Origin: Streptomyces sp. GQFP
Lineage (GTDB): Bacteria > Actinomycetota > Actinomycetes > Streptomycetales > Streptomycetaceae
Direction: 5' to 3'
Assembly (NCBI RefSeq): GCF_021545335.1
Contig: NZ_CP089312.1
Coordinates: 7,688,001-7,752,000, forward strand
DNA length: 64,000 nt
Positions 18,293 through 26,662 of this stretch are shown in pieces. A program made the translations under genes and the position numbers. The notes under the pieces are model-generated. The model had not been told where the DNA came from, did no database searches, and was given only the letters and a program-made list of their open reading frames with translations. How positions within the stretch are numbered: the stretch's first letter is position 1; every line of letters starts with the position of its first letter.

Positions 18293-19146
18293 GAGGCCGC
18301 GGCCCTGGGCGCGCCGGGGGCGCGTACGGCGAGCCGGAAACCGACCCCGCGCAGCGTCTGGATCCACGCCGGGTCGCCCAACTTCCGCCGCAGCGTGGCG
18401 ACATGGACGTCCAGGGTCTTGGTCGGCCCCTGGTAGTGGGTGTCCCAGACCCGGGTCAGGATCTCCCGCCGCGAGTACACGGCCCCCGGGTCCTCGGAGA
18501 GCAGCGCCAGCAGCTCGAACTCCTTGGGCGTGAGCGCGACGGGCACATCGCCGACCCACACCTGACGGGTACGGCGGTCGACGACGAGGGGGCCGGGGGT
18601 GGGGGTGGCAGGGGTCGGCTCGGGGGTGTCCTGCGAGGTGTACGAGGTGTGCGAGGCGGCGTATGAGTCGAAGGATTCGTAGGCCTCGTACGAGGTCGGT
18701 GGGGGAGCGGGAGGCGTGTACACGGGAGCCTCGTACGTGACGGCCGGTTCCTGAGCTGTCGGGTACGGGTCGTGCGCGTATGGATCCGGCCGTCGTGCGC
18801 GCCGTGTCACCGCCCGTACCCGGGCGACCAGTTCGCGCAGGCTGAAAGGTTTCGCCAGGTAGTCGTCGGCGCCCAGTTCCAGGCCCAGGACGCGGTCGGC
18901 CTCCTCGCCGCGTGCGCTGAGGATGATGATCGGGACCTCGGAGGTCTGACGGATGCCCCGGCACACATCGATGCCGTCCATGTCCGGCAGGCCCAGGTCG
19001 AGCAGGACGACGTCGCCGTGCGGTCCTCTCAGGCCCTCGGCACCGGTGGCGACGTGCACGACCGTCAGCCCGAAGTTCCGCAGGCCCTCGGCCAGCGGCT
19101 CGGCGATCGTCTCGTCGTCCTCGATGAGCAGCACCCGTACGCCCAT
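18289..19146 (-). CDS. OmpR-family response regulator with long linker
   Basis: A 285-residue regulator. The receiver (1-118) has VRVLLIEDDE, the phospho-acceptor Asp in VVLLDLGLPDMDGID and the Lys of ADDYLAKPFS. The winged helix at the C-terminus includes LTPKEFELLALLSEDPGAVY and KTLDVHVATLRRKLG. Between them lies about 65 residues rich in Tyr, Pro, Ser and Thr (SYEAYESFDSYAASHTSYTS), far longer than the usual 10-20-residue OmpR linker. It is transcribed ahead of its kinase with a 4-bp overlap. It probably activates envelope or stress genes; no target is evident nearby. Confidence 0.93.
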   Translation of the reverse strand: MGVRVLLIEDDETIAEPLAEGLRNFGLTVVHVATGAEGLRGPHGDVVLLDLGLPDMDGIDVCRGIRQTSEVPIIILSARGEEADRVLGLELGADDYLAKPFSLRELVARVRAVTRRARRPDPYAHDPYPTAQEPAVTYEAPVYTPPAPPPTSYEAYESFDSYAASHTSYTSQDTPEPTPATPTPGPLVVDRRTRQVWVGDVPVALTPKEFELLALLSEDPGAVYSRREILTRVWDTHYQGPTKTLDVHVATLRRKLGDPAWIQTLRGVGFRLAVRAPGAPRAAAS

Positions 19147-19375
19147 ACGTCCTGTCTCCCACTCCCATGGTGTCCATGAATTCCCGAAGTCGACACGCTA
19201 CAAGACGTCATAATCCTCTGCCGAGCGAATTCAGGACAGTGTGAAAAGCCCCTCACGACAATCTGGCCTCGATTTAGTGTTCCTCTAACCTTCCGCTGGC
19301 CGTCCCCTGGGCAGCGCCCCTCTAGCGTTCATGGTGGCAGGAGTAACCCCACGTCAAGTGGTATCTGGAGGGATC

Positions 19376-19987
19376 ATGAAGGCGTTGCTGGACCGCGCCC
19401 GGTCGTTCAAACGGCACGTGGACTTCGAGAGCGGTGAATACCGGAAACTGGCCGAAGGGCAATATCCGGAGGTATTGTTCATTACCTGTTCGGACTCGCG
19501 GGTCATACCCGCCCTGATCACCGGCGCACGGCCCGGCGAGATATTCGAGCTGCGGAATGCGGGCAATATCGTGCCGCCGCACAGCTCGTACGGGGCCGCC
19601 TCCGGTGAGGCCGCCACCATCGAGTACGCACTGGAGGTGCTCGGCGTTCAGCACCTCGTCGTCTGTGGCCATTCCCACTGCGGGGCGATGGGCGCCCTCA
19701 AGTCCGGCGACGACCTGTCCGCGCTGCCCGGCGTCGACGCCTGGCTGGAGCTGGCGCGCCCGGAGCTGGCCCCGGTGCTCACGGAGTCCTCCGACCATCC
19801 GTCTTCGCTGCCCGAGGTGGTTCAGCGCAACGTCGTCAACCAGCTTGCCGTGCTGCGGAGTTACCCGGTGGTGCGGCAGCGGCTCGACACGGGCCGACTG
19901 CGGCTGCACGGCTGGTACTACGAGATCGACACCGGCCGGGTGTCCGAGCTGGACGAGGACGACCGCTTCCGGGTGCACGCGGCATGA
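19376..19987 (+). CDS. Beta-class carbonic anhydrase
   Basis: A 203-residue enzyme hydrating CO2 to bicarbonate. Zinc ligands and the catalytic dyad are visible: ITCSDSRVIP gives Cys38, Asp40 and Arg42, and VVCGHSHCGAMGAL gives His99 and Cys102. ATG 19376 follows GGAGG (19367-19371) at 4 bp; the ATG at 19331 is in frame but has no such site. The stop overlaps the SulP transporter ATG by 4 bp, so enzyme and transporter are coupled. Cytoplasmic, with no signal peptide. Confidence 0.95.
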   Translation: MKALLDRARSFKRHVDFESGEYRKLAEGQYPEVLFITCSDSRVIPALITGARPGEIFELRNAGNIVPPHSSYGAASGEAATIEYALEVLGVQHLVVCGHSHCGAMGALKSGDDLSALPGVDAWLELARPELAPVLTESSDHPSSLPEVVQRNVVNQLAVLRSYPVVRQRLDTGRLRLHGWYYEIDTGRVSELDEDDRFRVHAA

Positions 19988-21735
19988 GCGGCCAGCACGC
20001 ACGCCATGGACTGGGCACCCGTACGCGTCCGAAAGCGCCGTCTCCGACTCCCACCACCCCTCTGCGCAAGCCGGCACCCGCCTCGGGCCGTGCCGACCTC
20101 GCCACCGAGATCACCGCCTCCCTCGTCGTCTTCCTCGTGGCGCTGCCGCTCTGCATCGGTGTCGCCGTCGCGTCCGGGGTGCCCGCCGAACTCGGCATCA
20201 TCTCCGGGGTCATCGGCGGGCTGGTCGTCGGGGCGGCCCGGGGCAGCACCCTCCAGGTCAGCGGGCCCGCCGCCGGACTCGCCGCCCTGGTCGCGGAGAC
20301 CGTCCTGGAGTACGGCGTCGCCTCGCTCGGCGTGATCGTCCTCGGTTCCGGGATCCTGCAGATCATCCTCGGCCTCGTACGGCTCGGCCGGATGTTCCAG
20401 GCCATCTCGCTCGCCGTCGTCCAGGGCATGCTGGCCGGTATCGGACTCCCGCTGATCTTCAGCCAGTTGTACCCGATGTCCGACTCCAGGGCTCCGGGCA
20501 CCCCGCTGGAGAACATCGCCGGCGTGCCCGGACTGCTCGCCGCCACCCTGGCCGACCGTCAGGCGATGACCGCGGCCCTGCTCGGCGTCGTCACCATCGT
20601 GCTCAGCTTCCTGTGGAAGAAGATGCCGGGCCCGGTGAAGAAGATCCCGGCCGCGCTGGTCGCCGTAGGGATCGGGATCGGTGTCGCGGCGCTGCCCGGC
20701 GTGGACGTGAAGACGCTCCAGGTGGGCAACCTGCTGGCCTCCGTGGACGTGCCGGGGCCCGGGCAGCTGGCGGGACTGGCCGACGTGGGGATCCTCACCG
20801 CGATCCTCACCTTCACCGTCATCGCCTCGGCGGAGAGCCTGTTCACGGCGGCGGCCGTCGACCGGATGCACAGCGGTCCGCGCACCCGCTACAACGCCGA
20901 ACTCGTCGCCCAGGGCGCGGGAAACACGGTCGCCGGGCTCCTCGGCGCACTGCCCATCACGGCGGTGGTGGCGCGCAGTTCGGCCAACGTGCAGGCGGGC
21001 GCGAAGACCCGTATCTCCCGTACGCTGCACGGCCTTTGGCTGCTCGCCTTCGCGCTGCTGCTGCCGCAGGTCCTCGCGCTGATCCCGATCTCGGTGCTCG
21101 CGGGAGTCCTCGTACACAGCGGCTGGAAGCTGTTCGCGCCCGAGGAGTTCCCGAAGATGTGGCGGCAGGACCGGGGCGAGTTCGCCGTCATGACGGTCAC
21201 CACGCTGGTCATCGTGGCGACCGCGCTGCTCGAAGGCGTCCTCATCGGACTGGCCGCCGGGGTCGTCCTGGCCGCCCTGCGCATGTCCCGGACGGTCATC
21301 CGCCAGGACGTCGAAGGCGATGCCGACGTCGCCCAGGTCGTCATGGCGGGCAACGCCACCTTCCTGCGGTTGCCGCAGGTCATCGAGGCGCTGGAGGCGT
21401 CCGCCGCGTCGGGAAAGCCACGCATCCGCCTGGACCTGACCGGCGTGACCCACCTGGACCACGCCTGCCGCAGCCAGGTCGAGGAGTTCACCGCGCAGCA
21501 GCGGGGCCTGGGGACAGAGGTGGAACTGCTGATGCCGGGCGCGGAGACGCCGACCAGGGAACCAGCCTTCCCCGAACCCATCGAGGGGAAGCTGATGCCG
21601 CCGGTCCCGGGCCCCGACGCCGAGTGGTTCTACCTGGACACGACCGCATATGGCCAGAACCCTACGGTGCGTGAACGCGGATCTTCACAACTCCCGGGCG
21701 GAGCCCATGAGTTCACCTACGTTGGTCCCGGATGA
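19984..21735 (+). CDS. SulP-family anion (probably bicarbonate) transporter
   Basis: A 583-residue inner-membrane carrier with about a dozen hydrophobic helices (residues 40-430), including the SulP signature region GVPAELGIISGVIGGLVVGA, and a C-terminal cytoplasmic STAS domain (about residues 455-550, IRLDLTGVTHLDHACRSQVE). The family carries sulfate, bicarbonate or dicarboxylates. Coupling to a beta carbonic anhydrase by ATGA overlap argues for bicarbonate, as in cyanobacterial BicA-type systems; that is inference. The C-terminal 30 residues after the STAS domain are unconserved. Confidence 0.9.
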   Translation: MSGQHARHGLGTRTRPKAPSPTPTTPLRKPAPASGRADLATEITASLVVFLVALPLCIGVAVASGVPAELGIISGVIGGLVVGAARGSTLQVSGPAAGLAALVAETVLEYGVASLGVIVLGSGILQIILGLVRLGRMFQAISLAVVQGMLAGIGLPLIFSQLYPMSDSRAPGTPLENIAGVPGLLAATLADRQAMTAALLGVVTIVLSFLWKKMPGPVKKIPAALVAVGIGIGVAALPGVDVKTLQVGNLLASVDVPGPGQLAGLADVGILTAILTFTVIASAESLFTAAAVDRMHSGPRTRYNAELVAQGAGNTVAGLLGALPITAVVARSSANVQAGAKTRISRTLHGLWLLAFALLLPQVLALIPISVLAGVLVHSGWKLFAPEEFPKMWRQDRGEFAVMTVTTLVIVATALLEGVLIGLAAGVVLAALRMSRTVIRQDVEGDADVAQVVMAGNATFLRLPQVIEALEASAASGKPRIRLDLTGVTHLDHACRSQVEEFTAQQRGLGTEVELLMPGAETPTREPAFPEPIEGKLMPPVPGPDAEWFYLDTTAYGQNPTVRERGSSQLPGGAHEFTYVGPG

Positions 21736-21763
21736 TCAGCACCGGAACTCAGGAGGCCCTGCC

Positions 21764-22612
21764 GTGTCGGACGACGACCCCACCCCCTCGACCGAGACCG
21801 AGACCGGAACAGGCACGGGCGCCCGCCCCCGCACCCGTATCGACACCACCAAGCCGCACTCGGCCCGCTTCTGGAACTACTTCGTCGGCGGCAAGGACAA
21901 CTACGAGGTCGACCGCGAGATCGGGGACCACATCAAGGAGATCTTCCCGGGTCTCGTCGACGTGGCCGTCACCAGCAGGCACTTCTTAGGGCGGGCCGTC
22001 CGCTACCTGGCCGACGAGCAGGGCGTACGTCAGTTCCTGGACGTCGGCACAGGCCTGCCGACCGCCGACAACACCCACGAGGTCGCCCAGCGCGCCGCCC
22101 CCGACGCCCGGATCGTGTACGTCGACAACGACCCCATCGTGCTGGCCCACGCCGACGCCCTGCTCGCCGGCACCCCCGAGGGCCGCACGGTCTATCTGAA
22201 CGCCGACCTCTACGCCCCCGAGGCCATCCTCGAAGCGGCGGCCGACACCCTCGACCTCTCCCAGCCGGTCGCCCTGATGATCCTCAACACCCTCGGCCAC
22301 GTCGCCGACCACGACCAGGCCCGCGACCTGGTGGCCCGCCTGATGGCAGGCCTGCCGTCGGGCAGCCACCTGGTCATCAGCGACAGCACCGCCACCAGCG
22401 AGGGCATGATCGCCGCGTCGGAGGCGTACAACGCGAGCGGCGCCGTGCCGTACTACGTCCGCAGCATCGGCGAGATCGCCGGCTTCTTCGACGGCCTCGA
22501 CCTGGTGGACCCGGGCATCGTCCAGGTACCCGAGTGGCGCCCCGACCACCGGGACCCGGCAGCCCCCGCGTCGGCTGTGGACGCCTACTGCGGAGTGGGC
22601 CGCAAGCCCTGA
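21764..22612 (+). CDS. SAM-dependent methyltransferase, PF04672 (DUF574) family
   Basis: A 282-residue member of an actinobacterial methyltransferase family. KPHSARFWNYFVGGKDNYEV is the family's N-terminal signature; FLDVGTGLPTADNTHEVAQ is the SAM-binding loop and ARIVYVDNDPIVLAHA the acidic loop. GTG 21764 follows AGGAGG (21751-21756) at 7 bp. Codon 75 (21986-21988) is TTA, so synthesis should need the bldA tRNA and be tied to development. A close paralogue lies at 40882-41679 without TTA. Substrate unknown; the gene may be read through from the SulP operon, 28 bp upstream. Confidence 0.87.
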   Translation: MSDDDPTPSTETETGTGTGARPRTRIDTTKPHSARFWNYFVGGKDNYEVDREIGDHIKEIFPGLVDVAVTSRHFLGRAVRYLADEQGVRQFLDVGTGLPTADNTHEVAQRAAPDARIVYVDNDPIVLAHADALLAGTPEGRTVYLNADLYAPEAILEAAADTLDLSQPVALMILNTLGHVADHDQARDLVARLMAGLPSGSHLVISDSTATSEGMIAASEAYNASGAVPYYVRSIGEIAGFFDGLDLVDPGIVQVPEWRPDHRDPAAPASAVDAYCGVGRKP

Positions 22613-22725
22613 CACACAGGGCGTGGAACTGGCGAACGGGGCGCTTCCGGCGCACTCTGGGACTCGGACCTGGATCTCCCGGGCACGACGAGATCCGCCA
22701 GACTCGCCCATGGAGGGACCCGGAC

Positions 22726-23652
22726 ATGTCGGGCTGGAACACGCGGGACATCCCCGATCAGAGCGGCCGTACGGCCGTCGTCACCGGTGCCAACAGTGGG
22801 CTCGGGTACGTCACCGCGCGGGAGCTGGCGCGCAAGGGGGCCCGGGTGGTGCTCGCGTGCCGGAGCGAGGTGCGGGGAGACGAGGCGGTCGGGCGGCTGC
22901 TGGGTGAAGTGCCGGACGCCATCGCCGAGTTCTGGCGGCTTGACCTCGGAGACCTGGGCTCCGTACGGGAGTTCGCGGCCGGGCTGCCGTACGAGCGGAT
23001 CGATCTCCTCGTCAACAACGCGGGCGTGATGGCGCTGCCGTACGGGACGACGGCCGACGGGTTCGAGACGCAGTTCGGGGTCAACCACCTCGGGCACTTC
23101 GCGCTCACCGGGCTGCTGTTCCCGGCGCTGCTCGGTACGCCCGGCGCCCGGATCGTGAACCTCTCCAGCGGTACCCACGCGTTCGCCAACATCGACATCG
23201 ACGACCTCAACAGTGAGCGGAACTACCGGCGTTGGATCGCGTACGGGCGTTCCAAGACCGCCAACCTGCTCTTCACGCACGAACTGGCGCGCAGGCTGGC
23301 CGCGATCGGCTCCGACGTCGTGGCCGCCGCCGCGCACCCCGGGTACGCCGCCACCAATCTCCAGGCCACCGCGCCGAAGATGCAGGGCCGCAAGGGCGCC
23401 GAGCGGTTCATGGAGATCGGCAACCGGGTCTTCGCCCAGTCCGCCGAGGCGGGCGCCCTGCCCACGCTGTACGCGGCCACGGCACCGGACGTACGGCCCG
23501 ACGCGTTCATCGGCCCCAGGTTCCTGGGCTGGCGCGGCGCGCCCGCGAAGTCCTGGCGGGCCTCCTGGACGCTCAACGACCGTGCGGGGGAACGGCTTTG
23601 GGCCGCTTCCGAACAGCTCACCGGGGTGACGTACGAGGGCCTGAAGGCGTGA
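22726..23652 (+). CDS. Short-chain dehydrogenase/reductase
   Basis: A 308-residue SDR of the retinol-dehydrogenase/WW-oxidoreductase-like group. It shows the cofactor motif TGANSGLGYVTARELA, the Asp of WRLDLGDLGS, LLVNNAGVM and the active-site YGRSKTANLLF. ATG 22726 follows GGAGGGA (22712-22718) at 7 bp. It probably oxidises or reduces a lipid alcohol or ketone with NADP(H); the substrate is not indicated by the neighbours. A strong stem at 23648-23688 closes the transcript and includes the stop codon. Confidence 0.88.
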   Translation: MSGWNTRDIPDQSGRTAVVTGANSGLGYVTARELARKGARVVLACRSEVRGDEAVGRLLGEVPDAIAEFWRLDLGDLGSVREFAAGLPYERIDLLVNNAGVMALPYGTTADGFETQFGVNHLGHFALTGLLFPALLGTPGARIVNLSSGTHAFANIDIDDLNSERNYRRWIAYGRSKTANLLFTHELARRLAAIGSDVVAAAAHPGYAATNLQATAPKMQGRKGAERFMEIGNRVFAQSAEAGALPTLYAATAPDVRPDAFIGPRFLGWRGAPAKSWRASWTLNDRAGERLWAASEQLTGVTYEGLKA

Positions 23653-23688
23653 GGGGCGCCCCGGCCGATGGCTGGGGCGCCCCTCACG
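23648..23688. terminator. Bidirectional terminator between SDR and nirD
   Basis: CGTGAGGGGCGCCCC (23648-23662) pairs perfectly with GGGGCGCCCCTCACG (23674-23688), 15 bp, around an 11-base loop that can pair further. It lies between convergent genes and overlaps the SDR stop codon. Confidence 0.85.
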
Positions 23689-23705
23689 GACATCAGTCGG
23701 GTGAT

Positions 23706-24059
23706 TCAGGCGGCGGTGCGTACCTCGTACACCGTCACGCTCACCGTCTCGTCGTCCAGGCACTGGCCCGACCGCAGGTCGAAGCGCTGTTTCAGGAGCG
23801 GGGAGGCGACGAAGGGGCTGCCCTGGTGGGTGCCGGTCAGGCCGCGGGAGAGGACGGCGGCGCCGCCGAACGGGTCGCGGTTGTCGATGGCGTACAGGGT
23901 GCCCGCGCGGTCGCGGAAGATGGCCGCCTGCCGGCCGTCCGGCAGCAGGGCCGCCACACCGCGGCCCGGGAGCAGGACGTTCAGGTCGCAGACCGTGAAC
24001 CAGCTGTTGTCGATGAGCAGTTGGATCTTCAGGTCGGTGGTCTCGGGTGCCAGGGTCAT
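23706..24059 (-). CDS. nirD: Nitrite reductase (NADH) small subunit
   Basis: A 117-residue Rieske-fold subunit that lacks the Cys/His iron-sulfur ligands, as is usual for NirD. Segments include IQLLIDNSWFTVCDLNVLLP, IDNRDPFGGAAVLSRG and RFDLRSGQCLDDETVSVTVY. It partners NirB in the six-electron reduction of nitrite to ammonium in the cytoplasm. ATG 24059 overlaps the nirB TGA by ATGA. It is the last gene of the leftward nasB-nirB-nirD operon. Confidence 0.93.
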   Translation of the reverse strand: MTLAPETTDLKIQLLIDNSWFTVCDLNVLLPGRGVAALLPDGRQAAIFRDRAGTLYAIDNRDPFGGAAVLSRGLTGTHQGSPFVASPLLKQRFDLRSGQCLDDETVSVTVYEVRTAA

Positions 24060-26662
24060 CGCTGGGCGGATCCTTCCAGGACGTCGTCGGCGGGGCGCAG
24101 GCCGATGGACAGCAGCGGCAGGTCGGGCTTGATCTGGTCGCGCTCGGGGACGAAGCCGACGACCGGGTCGGGGGTGTCCGGCGCGTTCACGAAGGACACG
24201 AACCGGGCGAGCTTCTCGGGGTCGTTGATGGTGTCGGACCACTCGTCGCGGTAGTGCGCGACATGCGCGGTCATCAGCGACTCCAGCTCCTCGCAGATAC
24301 CGAGCGAGTCCTCGACGACGACGTCGCGTACGTGGTCCAGGCCGCCGGGGATGCGCTCCAGCCAGGTCGACGTGCGCTCCAGACGGTCCGCCGTACGGAT
24401 GTAGAACATCAGGAACCGGTCGATGAGCTTGATGAGTTCGGCGTCGTTCAGGTCCTGGGCCAGCAGGTCAGCGTGGCGCGGGGTCGCGCCGCCGTTGCCG
24501 CCGACGTACAGGTTCCAGCCGCCCGAGGTGGCGATGATGCCGAAGTCCTTGGACTGGGCCTCGGCGCACTCGCGGGCACAGCCCGACACCGCCGACTTCA
24601 GCTTGTGCGGCGACCGCAGCCCCCGGTAGCGCAGCTCCAGGTCGATCGCCATCCGGACGGAGTCCTGGACGCCGTAACGGCACCAGGTCTGGCCGACGCA
24701 GGACTTCACCGTACGGAGGGACTTACCGTAGGCGTGCCCCGACTCGAAGCCCGCGTCCACCAACCGGGTCCAGATCAGCGGGAGTTGCTCGACGCGGGCG
24801 CCGAACATGTCGATCCGCTGACCGCCGGTGATCTTCGTGTAGAGGCCGAAGTCGCGGGCGATCTCGCCGATGACGATCAGGCCCTCGGGGGTGATCTCAC
24901 CGCCGGGGATGCGCGGGACGACCGAGTACGAACCGTTCTTCTGCAGGTTGGCGAGGAAGTGGTCGTTGGTGTCCTGCAGGGTGGCCTGCTCGCCGTCCAG
25001 GACGTAGACGTCGGCGCCGATCGTCGGGGCGAGGGAGGCGATGATCGAGGCCACGGCCGGCTTGCAGATCTCGCAGCCGTCACCGCCCCGGGCGTCCTCA
25101 CGGCCGTAACGGTCGAGCAGGTCCTGGTACTTGTTGATGCGCAGGGCGAGGACGATCTCGTACAGCTCCTCGCGGGTCTGCGAGAAGCAGCCGCACAGGC
25201 CCTTGTCGACGACTACGCCGCTCGCCTCCAGCTCGGCGGTGACGAGCTGGCCGAGCACCTTGACGCAACTGCCGCACGTCGTACCGGCCTTGGTGCACTT
25301 CTTGACCTCGGGCACGGTCGTGCAGTTGTGCTCGGTGACCGCGCCGCGGATCGTGCCCTTGCGGACGTTGTTGCAGGAGCAGATGATCGCGTCGTCCGGC
25401 AGCGCGGTCGGGCCGAGCTGGACGGACTCCCCGGCGCCGGCCGGCAGCACGAGGGACTCGGGGGAGACGGGCGGCACCGAGCCGGTGAACGCCTTCAGCG
25501 TGCCGTAGGCCTCCGCGTCGCCGACGAGGATGCCGCCGAGCAGCGTCCCGTCGCGGCCGATGACCAGCTTCTTGTACAGGCCCGAGCGGGAGTCGGAGTA
25601 GACGACGTCCAGGCAGTCGGCGGTGGCGCCGTGCGCGTCGCCGAAGGACGCCACGTCGACGCCGAGCAGCTTCAGCTTGGTGGAGAGATCGGCACCAGTG
25701 AAGGCCGCTTCATCGGCGGCGATGGTCGCGGCGGCCGTCTCGGCCTGCTCGTAACCGGGGGCGACCAGGCCGTACACCCGGCCGTCGGAGGCCAGCGCGC
25801 ACTCGCCGATCGCGAAGACGTGCGGGTCGTTGACCGTACGGCACTGGTCGTCGACCGCGATGCCACCGCGCTCACCGACCGACAGGCCGCAGTCGCGGGC
25901 GAGTTGGTCCCTCGGCCGGACACCGGCGCTGAACACCACCAGATCGGTGGCGAGTTCGGAACCGTCGGACAGCTTCATGCCCGTGACCGCGCCGTCCTCG
26001 TCGACGACGATCTCCTGCGTGCCCACACCGGTGTGGACGGACAGGCCCATCTCCTGGATGGTCCGCAGCAGCGCCGCGCCACCGCCGTCGTCGACCTGCA
26101 CCGGCATCAGCCGCGGCGCGAACTCCACGATGTGGGAGGTGAGTCCGAGCCCCTTCAGCGCACCGGCCGCTTCAAGGCCGAGCAGCCCGCCGCCGACCAC
26201 GGCACCCGTCGTACGGGTACTGGCGTACTCCTCGATCGCGAGGAGATCCTCGATCGTGCGGTAGACGAAGCAGCCCTTGGCGTCCTTGTTGGGGACCGGC
26301 GGCACGAAGGGGTAGGAGCCGGTGGCGAGGACGAGGATGTCGTAGTCGACGACCATGCCCGAGCGGGCGGTGACTCGCTTCGCCTCGCGGTCGATGGTCT
26401 CCGCCGGGTCACCGACGTACAGCTCGATTCCCTCCTTCTCGATGAACTCCATGTCGGTCATCGAGAGGTCCTCGGGCGTCTTGCCCGAGAAGTACGAGGT
26501 CAGCGCCACGCGGTCGTATGCCGGACGCGGCTCCTCGCACAGCACGACCACGCGGTGCGCGGCGGTCAGACCACGGTCCGCGAGGGCTTCGAGGAAGCGC
26601 TGGCCGACCATGCCGTGGCCGACGAGGACGATCGTGGGGGTGGCCCCATCAGTGGCGGGCAT
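24056..26662 (-). CDS. nirB: Nitrite reductase (NADH) large subunit
   Basis: An 868-residue assimilatory nitrite reductase. An FAD/NAD reductase module (residues 1-400; TIVLVGHGMVGQRFLEALAD) is followed by a BFD-like [2Fe-2S] region (IICSCNNVRKGTIRG, then VKKCTKAGTTCGSCVK) and the siroheme/[4Fe-4S] reductase module, whose cysteines are visible in VKSCVGQTWCRYG and VSGCARECAEAQ. Electrons pass from NADH through FAD and Fe-S to siroheme. Its ATG overlaps the TAA of the upstream FAD gene by one base (TAATG), and nirD overlaps its stop. Length is normal. Confidence 0.97.
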   Translation of the reverse strand: MPATDGATPTIVLVGHGMVGQRFLEALADRGLTAAHRVVVLCEEPRPAYDRVALTSYFSGKTPEDLSMTDMEFIEKEGIELYVGDPAETIDREAKRVTARSGMVVDYDILVLATGSYPFVPPVPNKDAKGCFVYRTIEDLLAIEEYASTRTTGAVVGGGLLGLEAAGALKGLGLTSHIVEFAPRLMPVQVDDGGGAALLRTIQEMGLSVHTGVGTQEIVVDEDGAVTGMKLSDGSELATDLVVFSAGVRPRDQLARDCGLSVGERGGIAVDDQCRTVNDPHVFAIGECALASDGRVYGLVAPGYEQAETAAATIAADEAAFTGADLSTKLKLLGVDVASFGDAHGATADCLDVVYSDSRSGLYKKLVIGRDGTLLGGILVGDAEAYGTLKAFTGSVPPVSPESLVLPAGAGESVQLGPTALPDDAIICSCNNVRKGTIRGAVTEHNCTTVPEVKKCTKAGTTCGSCVKVLGQLVTAELEASGVVVDKGLCGCFSQTREELYEIVLALRINKYQDLLDRYGREDARGGDGCEICKPAVASIIASLAPTIGADVYVLDGEQATLQDTNDHFLANLQKNGSYSVVPRIPGGEITPEGLIVIGEIARDFGLYTKITGGQRIDMFGARVEQLPLIWTRLVDAGFESGHAYGKSLRTVKSCVGQTWCRYGVQDSVRMAIDLELRYRGLRSPHKLKSAVSGCARECAEAQSKDFGIIATSGGWNLYVGGNGGATPRHADLLAQDLNDAELIKLIDRFLMFYIRTADRLERTSTWLERIPGGLDHVRDVVVEDSLGICEELESLMTAHVAHYRDEWSDTINDPEKLARFVSFVNAPDTPDPVVGFVPERDQIKPDLPLLSIGLRPADDVLEGSAQR

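Noticed and set aside
16769..19177. Single 802-codon frame running through the response regulator region into the histidine kinase
   Set aside because: The part upstream of 18292 is the out-of-frame shadow of the response regulator. ATG 18292 with the ATGA overlap is the natural kinase start.
19557..21674. 705-codon frame spanning carbonic anhydrase and SulP genes
   Set aside because: Arg/Pro-rich low-complexity translation in a shifted frame; both real genes have clear family motifs.
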